Assembly (NCBI GenBank): GCA_021234155.1
Contig: JAJEKV010000054.1
Location: 9,196,655-9,260,654 of the forward strand
Source: Isoetes taiwanensis
Taxonomy: Eukaryota > Streptophyta > Lycopodiopsida > Isoetales > Isoetaceae
Length of the DNA stretch: 64,000 nt
Direction: 5' to 3'
How positions within the stretch are numbered: the stretch's first letter is position 1; every line of letters begins with the position of its first letter. The notes beneath the pieces were generated by a model. It was not told the origin of the DNA. It did no database searches and saw nothing but the letters and a program-made list of their open reading frames with translations. The position numbers were made by a program, and so were the translations under genes. Of this stretch, positions 1 through 9,747 are shown piece after piece.

Positions 1-781
1 GCTTCAACACGTTTTGGAGCATTAAACAACCACCTTTCAAATTGTTACTAGGCCCCGCAACGTCGGGCACCATAACTAGTTATCCTTTATTTCCATATAA
101 GTAAATGTCTTTGGGTTGCAATAGGGCAAGCTAGGGGCAAGAGTTGCAGAGGATCAAAGATACGACGTGTTGTTTAGATTTGTGTTGAAAATAATCGTTG
201 TTGTATAAGTTGAGATATCCATTTAATATTTAGAAGTTTGGCCTTATATTATTTATCAAATCCTAAGAGGAAATTATGAGGGATTCATTTAATATTCAGG
301 CAGTTTTTATGTCCATAGAACCCAAACGGGTTATGGGATGGGTATATACAAAGGGCAAGGGACTAAGCCCAGCCCCAAATACAGTCGGGGCATAAAGCTC
401 GAACACAGACATAATACAATACCTATACATATAACTAAATGCCGCCCAGTCAAGTGTTCTAGGACCACCTATCCCGAACAATAGCTGCTTCCCCTCTATA
501 AACTGCCCATTTTTGTTGTAGTTGTGCTTCCCTGGCTTTACATAATTTTTCGCATTGTCAAAACAGTTCCATATGGAGAATGAATGAATAAATATAATTT
601 TATCGCCTACGAAGATCAGGTGGCCTGTATGACCCAAACAAAGAGGGCAACAAACATATTAATGTTAGGATCAAGAAATCCTCACCTAGAAGGGTTTTGG
701 AGGGAAAAGTTTAGCAGTAATAAGCATATTGAGAAATTGTAGAATGATGTAGTAGGGTACATTTTAATGTCGTGTCGGAGT
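1..781. other. No supported gene; one unassigned ORF
   Basis: I recognise no gene, RNA or repeat here. A 113-residue open frame runs on the minus strand from 637 to 296. It contains short readable stretches such as GGPRTLDWAAF and LSPLPFVYTHP, but I recognise no family. It has no partner exon that I could place, so it may be chance or an eroded exon. Confidence 0.3.
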
Positions 782-1110
782 TCATATCTGCTTGTGCAAA
801 TCCATGATCTTTTCAAGGTATGATCCCAGTAATCCCATTGAGACTGTGTCTAATAGCAAATGTAGCTCCTGATTAGGTGGGACTAACTTAACATAGCGTA
901 TAGTTGAATGCCAGACAATTCTGAAGCGGGTAGCGTTCATCCTCAATAGCTCCCTATTGTCGGCACTGACAGAACCTGTCCTCGCAGGCCTCTCAAATCC
1001 ATTTGCATGTCTTAATTCAGAGGCGATGCGCACTTGTGCAAATTGAAGTTATCACTCTGTGCTTCTTCATGGGCAAATGCGCACGCAGGTAGAGTTGTGG
1101 ACCTCACGCA
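782..1110 (-). pseudogene. Second, degenerate copy of a LINE 3' end
   Basis: The 83-residue frame at 782-1033 ends GLLGSYLEKIMDLHKQ, matching SLGSYLQEVLDLRT at the C-terminus of the neighbouring LINE ORF at 1449-1895. At DNA level 820-1110 aligns loosely with about 1497-1800, including cgcacgcaggtagagttgtgg against gaacgcaggtaaaactgtgg. The cysteine/histidine cluster seen in the neighbour is lost here by frameshift. This is therefore an older, more decayed copy of the same LINE tail in the same orientation. It could be an independent insertion or one arm of a local duplication. Confidence 0.6.
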
Positions 1111-1448
1111 AGCACAAGATTGATCTGCTGCAAGTAGTGTGGCATTTTGGCCAAGGTTTTCCTTAAGGAAAATCTATGGGTGGCTAAGTTTATATGTGGT
1201 GAATTATGTCTTTTAGAGGTACTGGAGTTTCTTGTTTAATATGAGGTATAACATAGCATCTAAGGAAGGAAGGAAGGTTCTTTTATCGTCCGCGGAGGCC
1301 AATCGGCCTATGGGACCCAAATTACACGGGTGCAGCAAGCCTGTTGCTACCGGATTAACCCCCCGCCCCTTAGGAAGGAAAAATCGTCGCAGCAACAAGC
1401 CTGCTGGCAGCTGTACAAATATATATACATACATGAATTCCCGGCACC

Positions 1449-2890
1449 TCAGATAGGCGCCTGGGAGCAGAGGTGAGTCCGCAGATCCAAAACCTCCTGG
1501 AGGTAGGAGCCAAGGGATCGAACTGACGGCGTACTGAGTAGCTCGTGCAGGGGCAGACCAGGTCGCACCAAGAGAATGTAGTGAGCCCGAATCTGACTAT
1601 AGGCTGGACAGCTCTGGAAGGCATGGCTCTCATCCTCAACAACTCCCAGCGGGCAACACTGACAAAGCCTGTCCTGGCGCGGCTCTCCAACCCACCGACC
1701 CGTCTCAAGCCAAAGATGGTGGGCCCTAGTTCGAATGGACGCGATGATCCTGTGCTTCTTCATGGGCAACTGAGAACGCAGGTAAAACTGTGGGCCTCGA
1801 ACTAGGGTGGAGTTTATGTGATGTTTGTAGTGTGCCACCTTTACCTGTTCCAGAGCATGGTGGTCCCAGAGCTTCCCCAGGAAACAAGAGTCCAAGTACC
1901 CCCTCAGCCTATCCCGGCTATCCCTCTGGGCACACTGGACGCACCTACGCGTCTACGTTCCAGCGTGCCAGCCACTGGGCTCTCTTGTCCTTCCAACAAG
2001 CCCTGAGTCATTGCGGACTCATCGCCACAGCGTAAGCCAAGTGCGGGAGCCGAGTGTCGCCTATGCTGGCCACCGAAATAAACAATGTGTCTATCGAGGG
2101 CCGCATGCCGCGGGGGGCATGAATCTGCTCTCGCAACAAGATCTGATATGGAACTGAGGGCTTAACCCCAAGTGCCCGCGTCAAAAATGCCTTCTGGACC
2201 TGCTCTAAGTCATTCCAAGTCGCCAAAGACACCACTGGGCCCCACACCTCGACCCCATACAGAAGAACTGGCTCCACCAGTGCCCGGAACAAATGTGACT
2301 GGTGGCCCCTACCATACAAGCTACGCCTGCAGGACTATTGTTTTGCATTTGCGTAGCGCCTTCCAACCTGCGGTCACCCGAAGGCGAATGGATGCATCCC
2401 AATACATTGAGGACGGAAATTCCACCCCCAGGTACTTGTAGCTGGGTGTGACCTCTACCATCTGCCCCTGATAAGTGAGTGCCGGAGGTGCTGGATGGCG
2501 TGAGGAGGATATGAGGACCCCTTAGTCTTGGCCAGGTTGACACGCATGTCCGTCGCCTGGCAGAATGTGTCCAGGGCATCTAGGTGTGCATGCATGCCCT
2601 CTAGTGTATGGGCCAAGAGGTCCACATCATCCGCATAGATGAGCTGCCGGATGACCTGGTGCAAGAGCTGTATACCGTCCCCCCCATTGGCAGCAAGCCA
2701 GGCTTCCAACTGGTCAATGTAAAGTCCAAAGTGTGTGGGTGAGAGAGGACAACCTTGCTTAACTCCAATGCTACTGGCAAATGACTGTCCTTCCGGTTGC
2801 ATGCGCTCGCGGCACTCTCGCAGATACCAGACAACAAGGCTCAAGCAGATCCATAGGGAGCGGATGATGGTGCAATCTAAAGCCCACAAC
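1449..2890 (-). pseudogene. 5'-truncated LINE reverse transcriptase (L1-like), frameshifted
   Basis: Three overlapping minus-strand frames together cover the second half of a non-LTR retrotransposon ORF2. Near 2760 the frame shows GVKQGCPLSP, the RT block around motif B, followed by the catalytic LIYADDVDLL near 2630 and an LAKTKG block. A middle frame (2319-2008) shows LVEPVLLYGVEVWGP, typical of the LINE post-RT domain. The last frame (1895-1449) holds CQCCPLGVVEDESHAFQSCP, a C-C-H-C cluster like the C-terminal zinc motif of L1 ORF2. The endonuclease and RT N-terminus are absent: homology stops near 2890. The reading frame changes at least twice, so it is dead. Family assignment is firm, clade is not. 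Confidence 0.85.
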
Positions 2891-3869
2891 TTTTTTACAG
2901 GTGGAATGATTTGAAAATAGATATAATGAAAAATAAAAGCATGTTTATTATTGTGTTTTATCTTCAAAGAGGCAAATTTTATAACTATAAGTAATACTCA
3001 ACATAAACTAGAATCCCTTTGAGCATAAACTATTCAACAAATGCTAGCCAGATCAAGATTTATAGAAGGTTGTAAACAAAGATATACAATATGTTATACT
3101 CAATATGGACCAACTCTTCAACATATTCTGAATAAAAACTCATAATTGATAGAAAAATTATGTAACAATACCTGAGTCATTCAACTCAATGGATTCCATC
3201 CCGTGGATTCAACATGAGCCAATTCTGCAATACTTTCGATTGTTGATGCACAACCATTACAAGAGCAAACACTTGAAATATTCCTAGTTCAAATATGACC
3301 TTACCTAAGAGTTAACAAACTCTTTGCATCAGCTGAACACGAAAGGATCATAATGTTAGCTCTATTTTAATGTTCGGAAATATTTGGAAGCTTGCACAAG
3401 AACTACAACAAAAATATGTATTTATAAACTATATTCGATGTAGTTTAATACCCAACTATTGTAGGGACACTTCGGGGACATTTATTAAAGAAGTACAAAA
3501 GATGTATTGCATCACAAGATTTGTACATCATTTGATAACTTCCTTTCATGTGCACAACTATAGAACTTGTTTACAAGTTATAGAATTATAATTGATCTCA
3601 TGCAGTTTACCAATATAAGTAGATCCATCACATGTATAAACGCTCAATCTAAATTTTGAAATGTGCATCCTATCATTGTGAAGCCCCGATGGGCAAAGAG
3701 AATGTGCAGATGACTGAGGGTGTCCCCATTACAGCAAAATTGGGTTTTGGAAAATGAAAGTGCACCATATACAATTAGGATCTAAGGGCTAGATTCCACT
3801 ATCGGCAATGGCACTTGGGAACAAATTCTCACACCGTAGCGGCAATTAGTTCAAAAATTTAAAAAAAAT
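2891..3869. other. AT-rich intergenic sequence, nothing recognised
   Basis: This stretch separates the truncated LINE from the copia LTR. I saw no long ORF with family features, no tandem repeat and no RNA gene. Confidence 0.4.
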
Positions 3870-4043
3870 TGTTAGAGTATGATGATGACTGTGCATGCTG
3901 AGTCATCACTTGTTGCTGACATGGCACTCTATATTAGCCATAGTCACGCCTCATTCTGTGGAGTTCACTCTCTAGGAGCTAGTAGGTGCTTACGCTTCTG
4001 TCCTTGTCTTTCCTCCATCCTTCAGGATTTCCTCAGGCTATCA
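3870..4043 (+). repeat. Short copia 5' LTR (174 bp)
   Basis: The sequence begins TGTTAGAGTATG after an A-rich run and ends GGCTATCA immediately before TGGTATCAGAGC. TG...CA ends and direct abutment with the primer site define it. The right edge is secure; the left edge is the first TG that gives a plausible LTR start. At 174 bp it is short for a plant copia LTR, in the range seen in small derivatives. Confidence 0.7.
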
Positions 4044-4055
4044 TGGTATCAGAGC
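4044..4055 (+). other. Primer binding site, initiator tRNA-Met
   Basis: TGGTATCAGAGC is the exact 12-base sequence complementary to the 3' end of plant initiator methionine tRNA. It is the usual primer site of plant Ty1-copia elements and lies directly behind the LTR. Confidence 0.92.
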
Positions 4056-4620
4056 CTATCTGAAGGGGGAGGTTAGCATGTCGATCACGGTTGATCTTCA
4101 AAATTCTCAGTGAGTTTTTTGATTTGGAAGCTAAGCTCTCAAAGGCTTGGTCAGTTTGACACAGATTTTATGAGAAATCTTGGTATAGATGTTCTAAGAA
4201 ATCTGGTGTGGATTGAACCAGTGAAACTCGAGTCAATTTCTTGGCAAGATTTCTTGCAAGATCAATTGGCTGCAAAGGAGCAAAGCTCTGAATGAGCGTT
4301 TGCTGCATTGTGTGGATTTGGTGCGGATCTACACCACAAGGTTGAAGAAGGATCGGTCGGTTTGCTCGGATCTGGAGCTTGCCGGAGCGGATCTTGTCGG
4401 ATTTGTGGCATATGGCAAATCGACAGTAATCGGAAAAATATTGCATGCCAGAGTTATTTTTTTTTGGGGTGAAAAAAAAAAATTTGCATGCCGCAGTTAT
4501 TTTTGGCTGGGTGAATCCTTTGCGGATTTGGTCGGATAGGGCCACACTTGGAGGAACGGCACCGAATTTAGAACTTGGAGCCCGATTTGGCTCTGGATTT
4601 GGTTGGATCTGGCTTTTGCG

Positions 4621-4936
4621 GCACACTTCTTGCCGGATCTCAAGTTTCTTTGTCTTGGGATCTCAAGTTTGGGCTAGGATCTGGGCTTTATGGGCAGTTG
4701 GCTCAAGATTTGCATCTTTTGTTTGGGAGGACTTATAGTTTTTGCTAGCATTTGTGCAATTATTTGCACGGTTATTGATGCACACTTCTTGCCGGATCTC
4801 AAGTTTGCTGTGCCGGATCTCAAGTTTGGGCTAGGATCTGGGCTTTATGGGCAGTTGGCTCAAGATTTGCATCTTTTGTTTGGGAGGACTTATAGTTTTT
4901 GCTAGCATTTGTGCAATTATTTGCACGGTTATTGAT
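4621..4936 (+). repeat. Tandem duplication of a ~159-bp leader segment
   Basis: The segment from GCACACTTCTTGCCGGATC through GCACGGTTATTGAT occurs twice in direct tandem, at 4621-4779 and 4780-4936. The copies differ mainly by a few bases and a 2-bp length change near their starts. They lie between the primer site and the gag-like ORF of the copia element. Close identity points to a recent duplication. Confidence 0.9.
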
Positions 4937-4969
4937 AATCAAAAGCACATAGATCAATAGTAGGACTGT

Positions 4970-6292
4970 ATGCTGGGTGGATCTATGGACCTCTACGGGC
5001 AGATGCCATCAGCATATGATTGGGCTTCATTTGAGTTCTTAGCGCATGAAAATTATTCTAGCTGGCAAATTTTCATGCATAAGCTTCTTTACTCCTATGG
5101 ACAGGAACATTTGGATATTGTTCTTGGGAAGCATACACGGTTAGATGCAGAAGACAAGCACAAGTTTGATGCAGTAGATGAAATTGCTTTGAGCACTATT
5201 CGCTTGGCAATTGATAAAGAAATACATCCTTGGGTATTAGATGTGTTCTCTAGTTCTAAGGAACTATGGGATTCCTTGCAGTTTAAATTTGAAATAGATG
5301 CAGTTATGGCAACCATGATAGCTGACACAGATGTTCATCAAGAAGATATTCTGATACATTTCCCCAATGATGATTATAAAATTGTGGAAAACCTTGGAGA
5401 AGCGCAAGCTGCACGGATCAAACACGAGCATACTATGTCCAATGAAGATAATGTTCACGATATTAGTCCATCTTCTATGATCCAAACTTCATTCGACATA
5501 GCAGATTATGCTGTAACAGAGATGCTCTTGGAGTCTTCATCACTATATATTGCTCCTGTACCTGCTCTGCAGGGTGCACTGATTCAGGATATTTGCAATG
5601 AGATAGAAGACAAGCACATGGTAGTCTCATGTGAATGGAGTGCTGATTTTTCTGAACAAGATATACTTTCTGATCTTATCATGGACACAGCTCCTGATGT
5701 ACCTCTAGGGTATATACGAGCTGCATGTTTTGAAAATGACCACAAGCTTACATTGCAAAGTGCTTCAGATGCTCTCACTAGTTTATGTCTCCTAGAAGAT
5801 CATGTACAGCAAGGTCAAAATAATTCATATATGGAAACAGTTGCACCTACAGACTTAGAACAAGACCAAGATGTTATAGTTGAATCTGAACAAGATGATT
5901 TGCATGTGGCTTGTCTGCATGAGCATAGGGATGAAATATTTGAGCATCAAGCGTATACTGCAGATTTCAAAGATGAGTTGGTTCTTCAACTTCCTTGGAT
6001 GGATATATATGAGCAGAATGCTGTTTTTAGTTCCATAATCACCAAGGTTAGTAAACATGAAGTCGATTTTCCACTTTATATTCATCTACATATTCCATTT
6101 GCTTGCACACATGATGGGAAGGTGGAGGATCATTCTAACTTGGATGACTGTTTGGGGTATATTTCTTACCCTGGTATTGGAGGATTCACCAATAGGCTAA
6201 AGGTAAATTACAGATGCTTGCATGTGAGAAAATCTATGGCATCTGCTCTCTACTTGGCAGGAATCCAGCCTACGGCAATTATCATAATCTAA
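4970..6292 (+). CDS. Copia gag-like protein with long acidic C-terminal region (440 aa)
   Basis: This is an uninterrupted 440-codon ORF in the position of gag. Residues about 18-105 look like the N-terminal domain of copia Gag (UBN2-type): ENYSSWQIFMHKLLYSYG, then an alpha-helical stretch, then SSKELWDSLQFKFE, matching the usual helix ending in 'W..L...'. From about residue 110 onward the protein is acidic and Asp/Glu/His-rich with no zinc knuckle, no protease D[ST]G and no integrase motif. The zinc knuckle normally found after this domain is missing. The first ATG (4970) has a second in-frame ATG six codons later; either could start. An intact frame of this length in an otherwise incomplete element is notable. 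The C-terminal two thirds are unidentified; they may be non-element sequence fused in frame. Confidence 0.6.
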   Translation: MLGGSMDLYGQMPSAYDWASFEFLAHENYSSWQIFMHKLLYSYGQEHLDIVLGKHTRLDAEDKHKFDAVDEIALSTIRLAIDKEIHPWVLDVFSSSKELWDSLQFKFEIDAVMATMIADTDVHQEDILIHFPNDDYKIVENLGEAQAARIKHEHTMSNEDNVHDISPSSMIQTSFDIADYAVTEMLLESSSLYIAPVPALQGALIQDICNEIEDKHMVVSCEWSADFSEQDILSDLIMDTAPDVPLGYIRAACFENDHKLTLQSASDALTSLCLLEDHVQQGQNNSYMETVAPTDLEQDQDVIVESEQDDLHVACLHEHRDEIFEHQAYTADFKDELVLQLPWMDIYEQNAVFSSIITKVSKHEVDFPLYIHLHIPFACTHDGKVEDHSNLDDCLGYISYPGIGGFTNRLKVNYRCLHVRKSMASALYLAGIQPTAIIII

Positions 6293-7610
6293 AAGTTACG
6301 GCAGTGCTCCCCTGATAGTTAACCGAGTGTTTTGCAACTACATGTGAGAGTTTTCAGTTTTGAAGGCAGCGTTTTGCTAAGTGCTAACTGGGGTAGTGGA
6401 ATCATCGTCGAAGCTTCAAATTTGAGATGCCATCAAAGGATTGGTGTTCAGTTAATCGACACGCCCATAACTGTGCCAGTGGAATCTCAGCCTAAGACTC
6501 CTGACCTGAAACCAATGGAAGAAGACAAAGAAGTTCGAATCTGCCGAATCGTTGCAAGAAGGCATTGTGAGGGGACCTTTGAGTTTTTAGGGAAGCTTTT
6601 ACTTCCAAAGAATTTGAAGTTGCCTTTACGACATCAGGTGGAGGGAAATTCAGTTTTTTGTCTTCACTTGAGATGGCAAAAAGCAAGGTTCTGTTACAGC
6701 CTAATAATGGGGAGGCCTTTGAATGGGTGGATAGATGGGACCCAACACAATTCAAAGGGCTGCTTCTTCCCTACCTAAAGGGCAAATTTCATGTCCATCA
6801 CAATTGCTTTTCAGGCAAATTTCTTGTCCATTTTGCAGAATTCATGATACAATAAGATCTTTAACTCTATAATCTTAAACCACATCTCAAAAAGTAACCA
6901 TGATCTAGCCATTGTCTTGATAATCTCCCAAACCAGATCATATGAGTTTTTACATAATTTGAGGAAAAGGCACAGCAATGAGCTGCAACATCGTTGAAGC
7001 TGTATACTTGGCCTTATCTATTCTAACCAATCAATCCTTCTGCAATACACATTCTTCCAAAAGATCTTCAATTTTCAACTTTGATTGCCGGCATGCAGAA
7101 AAGACTATCCTGCCATCTCCAGATCCTGGATGGCCAGACTTTAATGGTTGCTCGCTTCCTCAAGCTTCAAAAATATGTTAGGATCTGATTCATCCATTTA
7201 AAATACCTTCAAGACTCCTACATGGATAATTTCTCGCCCTATACCCTGAGATCATGGATATCAAGGGGCTGGTTAACCTGCTCATCTTCAATAATTCTAT
7301 CAACTAAATGTTGGCTCATAGGTTTGGCAGGAGAAAAAAGGAGAGCACCAATGGAATAATTTGCTTCTTTATTTGGCAATCTCTTTCATTTGTTTCGACT
7401 CAATTAGTGGGAGGACGTGCATGTGTATGTCCTAATGTGATTCTCATATGTACAATATGCTCCATCTGCCAGCGGTATGTCCGTAACACGGGGCAAACTT
7501 TGACAGCTAAATACAACTAGATTGGCAATCAGAGTAAGAAATGGGATGTACTATAATTATACAGGATATGAATGAGCTCCATCGTGTGGGAAACTCGTGT
7601 ATACAAGAAG
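6293..7610. other. No assigned gene downstream of the gag-like ORF
   Basis: A 148-residue plus-strand frame (6332-6778) follows the gag-like ORF closely. It could be a continuation of the same element, but no domain is visible. The rest is AT-rich and lies 3' of the minus-strand host gene, so part of it is probably that gene's 3' UTR and terminator region. Confidence 0.3.
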
Positions 7611-9747
7611 CTATCCATTTTTTATTACAACCTTACCATCATCTTGGGTTACTTCATCTTTCACATCCTGCTCCCTATGGACTTCAGCTGCTTCCTCCAC
7701 CATTCTTTCATCCAAAAACGTTCCATCTTGAAATCTCAATCTATGATATTCTATAACTTCATGAAGAAACCGATTCTCTCTAGCATAACTCGCATTCTCT
7801 TGAGCAAGTCGAGATTTTTCTGCAACAAGAGTCTCTAATTGCGCTCTCACCTTATGAATGAAACAAGGCAAATGGTTAATTCCACAAATGAAGACATGAG
7901 AGAGACATCTACCTACAGCTGAATATGACAATGTGCAAATACGGAAACTCCTTATACCACTTGTCAAAATTTGCCATTAAATACAAGATTGCTACATGGA
8001 AAAGTAAGCCAAAATTGAAACATATAATAATCACCAAAACTCATGACCTACAATTGACACCTTTACATGGTTAGAATGCCATGAAAATGTTAGTCCCATG
8101 GGCAGAATTATACTGCATCATAATATGATTAGCAACCTACCAGATCATCTTCCCCGTGCCGAATACCATCTGCCAAGGATTCCCTTAGCTTTCTGTTTTC
8201 TTCTTCTAGTTGTAAGCACCTGGCATCCATAAATGCTAAATTCTTTTTTGCAGATTTCAGCTCCCGTTGGAGGAGCTTCACCTTTTCGGCCATTGCCATT
8301 GCTACCTATTGCATTAATCAGTTACTTAGAGCTAATTTCTTAGACACGCAAACAAAATCATCAATGCCTTCATCAGAAGCATATTTCATACAAATCAAAC
8401 TAAAAGCATAGAAAAGAAGATGCAGGAACATGACCACCTTACGTCGCGGGAAGCCTTCAGCTGAGTATCACTATCCAATTCCACCATTCTCTGGTAACAG
8501 TTTGAAGAATTCAAATTATCTGCCTCCTTCACCGATATCTTACTATCTGGTATGACACCCTTGGTGTCTGAAGCAATAAGGTTCAGTCCCTCCTAGAAAG
8601 AACATTATTGTTAAATCAGATTACATTGTGACCATGTGCTCAACATGGTAACTGGATTGTGGATGAATGGCAATACAGTGGAAACGCACCTCAATGGCAT
8701 TGCCGAGTGTTCCACTGATGAGGGATAAGGACGAAGCAATTGTGCCGCGTCCTTTCTGTGATGGAGTTCCCTGCAGTTTTTGCTTCGAATTTTGTGATGG
8801 CCGTGAAAGCTGCATAATGGATAAATTATTAACATCAACCTGCTCTGCATTGGCACAGCATCAAAAGGCTAAGAGTGTAGGCTACAAACATGTTGCTTTG
8901 TTAATGCACTTTGTAGATGCTTCTCATCACCTGCATCGTCTTTGGTCCACACTGATTCTTGTGGAATGCCATCTTCTAGCAAAATTTCTTTTGCTTTTTT
9001 TGCAAAACTACCCCAGAATCCTGGTTCCCATTTTTTCAAATCCATGCAAGGAAGTGCTCTACAGGCCTCCACCGCTGCAACACAGCATGGTATCATAGCT
9101 TAGAAAAACGAAACTTTAAGAAATCAACAAAAAATACATAAGGTAACAGAAAGAGAACAGAACATAACTGACAAGACAAGAACATGATTATTACAGGAAA
9201 GGACATGATTCACAAATACGTTCACTCTAGTAACAATATCCTAAAAGCAAATGCTCCAGATGATCAAGAGATCAAAAAGGCAATTGTACTCTTATGTCTG
9301 TCACGGATAAGATGATCAACTAGTGGTAGTTGCAGGCCATGGCAGAGTTATAAGCACCAAGCTATCTTTTGAGAAAAAAGGGCCTCTTGTCATTAATTTC
9401 AATAATTAGAGAAGCGTATAAAGTATAATGCTAGTTGATGGTTTAAAATCGCATTAATTTCACCAATTTAAGATTTTCCCCAAATTCACAACAGCAGATA
9501 GGAACACTTACTTGTCTCATGACATCATCAAGATTAATCGTAATGTAACTAAACATACTTGGGTCATTCTAAAGTGTATTCTACCTCGAAATTTGCATGC
9601 ATATCATGTCCATAACTTAAACTCGGGATTCATCTTAAAATATGATGATAAGTAAGATAGGGAATGCAACTTCTTACCTGATTCGAACAAAGCTACCGAT
9701 AAATGTATACAGTCATCCAACTGTAACAAGGACAGATCGGCCGGCAT
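7611..9747 (-). CDS. Six-exon host gene for a 314-residue coiled-coil protein, function unknown
   Basis: I assembled six exons on the minus strand, each bounded by GT...AG: 9747-9678, 9074-8910, 8844-8690, 8592-8443, 8305-8141 and 7850-7611. Together they give 945 nt, an open frame of 314 residues plus TAG. The start ATG ([12 protein letters not shown]) has an in-frame TGA three codons upstream. Exons 1-2 encode an N-terminal domain with [20 protein letters not shown] and [14 protein letters not shown]. Residues about 80-180 are polar and probably disordered. Residues about 181-265 (exons 5-6) are heptad-rich ([45 protein letters not shown]), a clear coiled coil, followed by an acidic tail ending VVIKNG. 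No signal peptide or membrane segment. The pattern resembles conserved plant coiled-coil proteins, but I cannot name it. Splice sites were inferred by eye; the in-frame joins and intact protein make the model strong. Confidence 0.85.

Larger units (their letters stand above)
3870..6292 (+). mobile_element. Copia-type LTR element with gag-like ORF only
   Basis: The element is defined by a 5' LTR (3870-4043), a primer binding site directly after it (4044-4055), a leader with an internal duplication (4621-4936) and one long ORF (4970-6292) whose N-terminus is copia gag-like. No protease, integrase, RT or RNase H motif follows, and I could not find a matching 3' LTR downstream before the host gene at 7611. 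It is therefore either a non-autonomous derivative or a copy truncated at its 3' end. The right boundary given is the end of the ORF, not an observed terminus. Confidence 0.65.

Noticed and set aside
6170-7600. Search for a 3' LTR matching 3870-4043
   Set aside because: No TGTTAGAGTATG-like copy was seen downstream, so no closing LTR is claimed.
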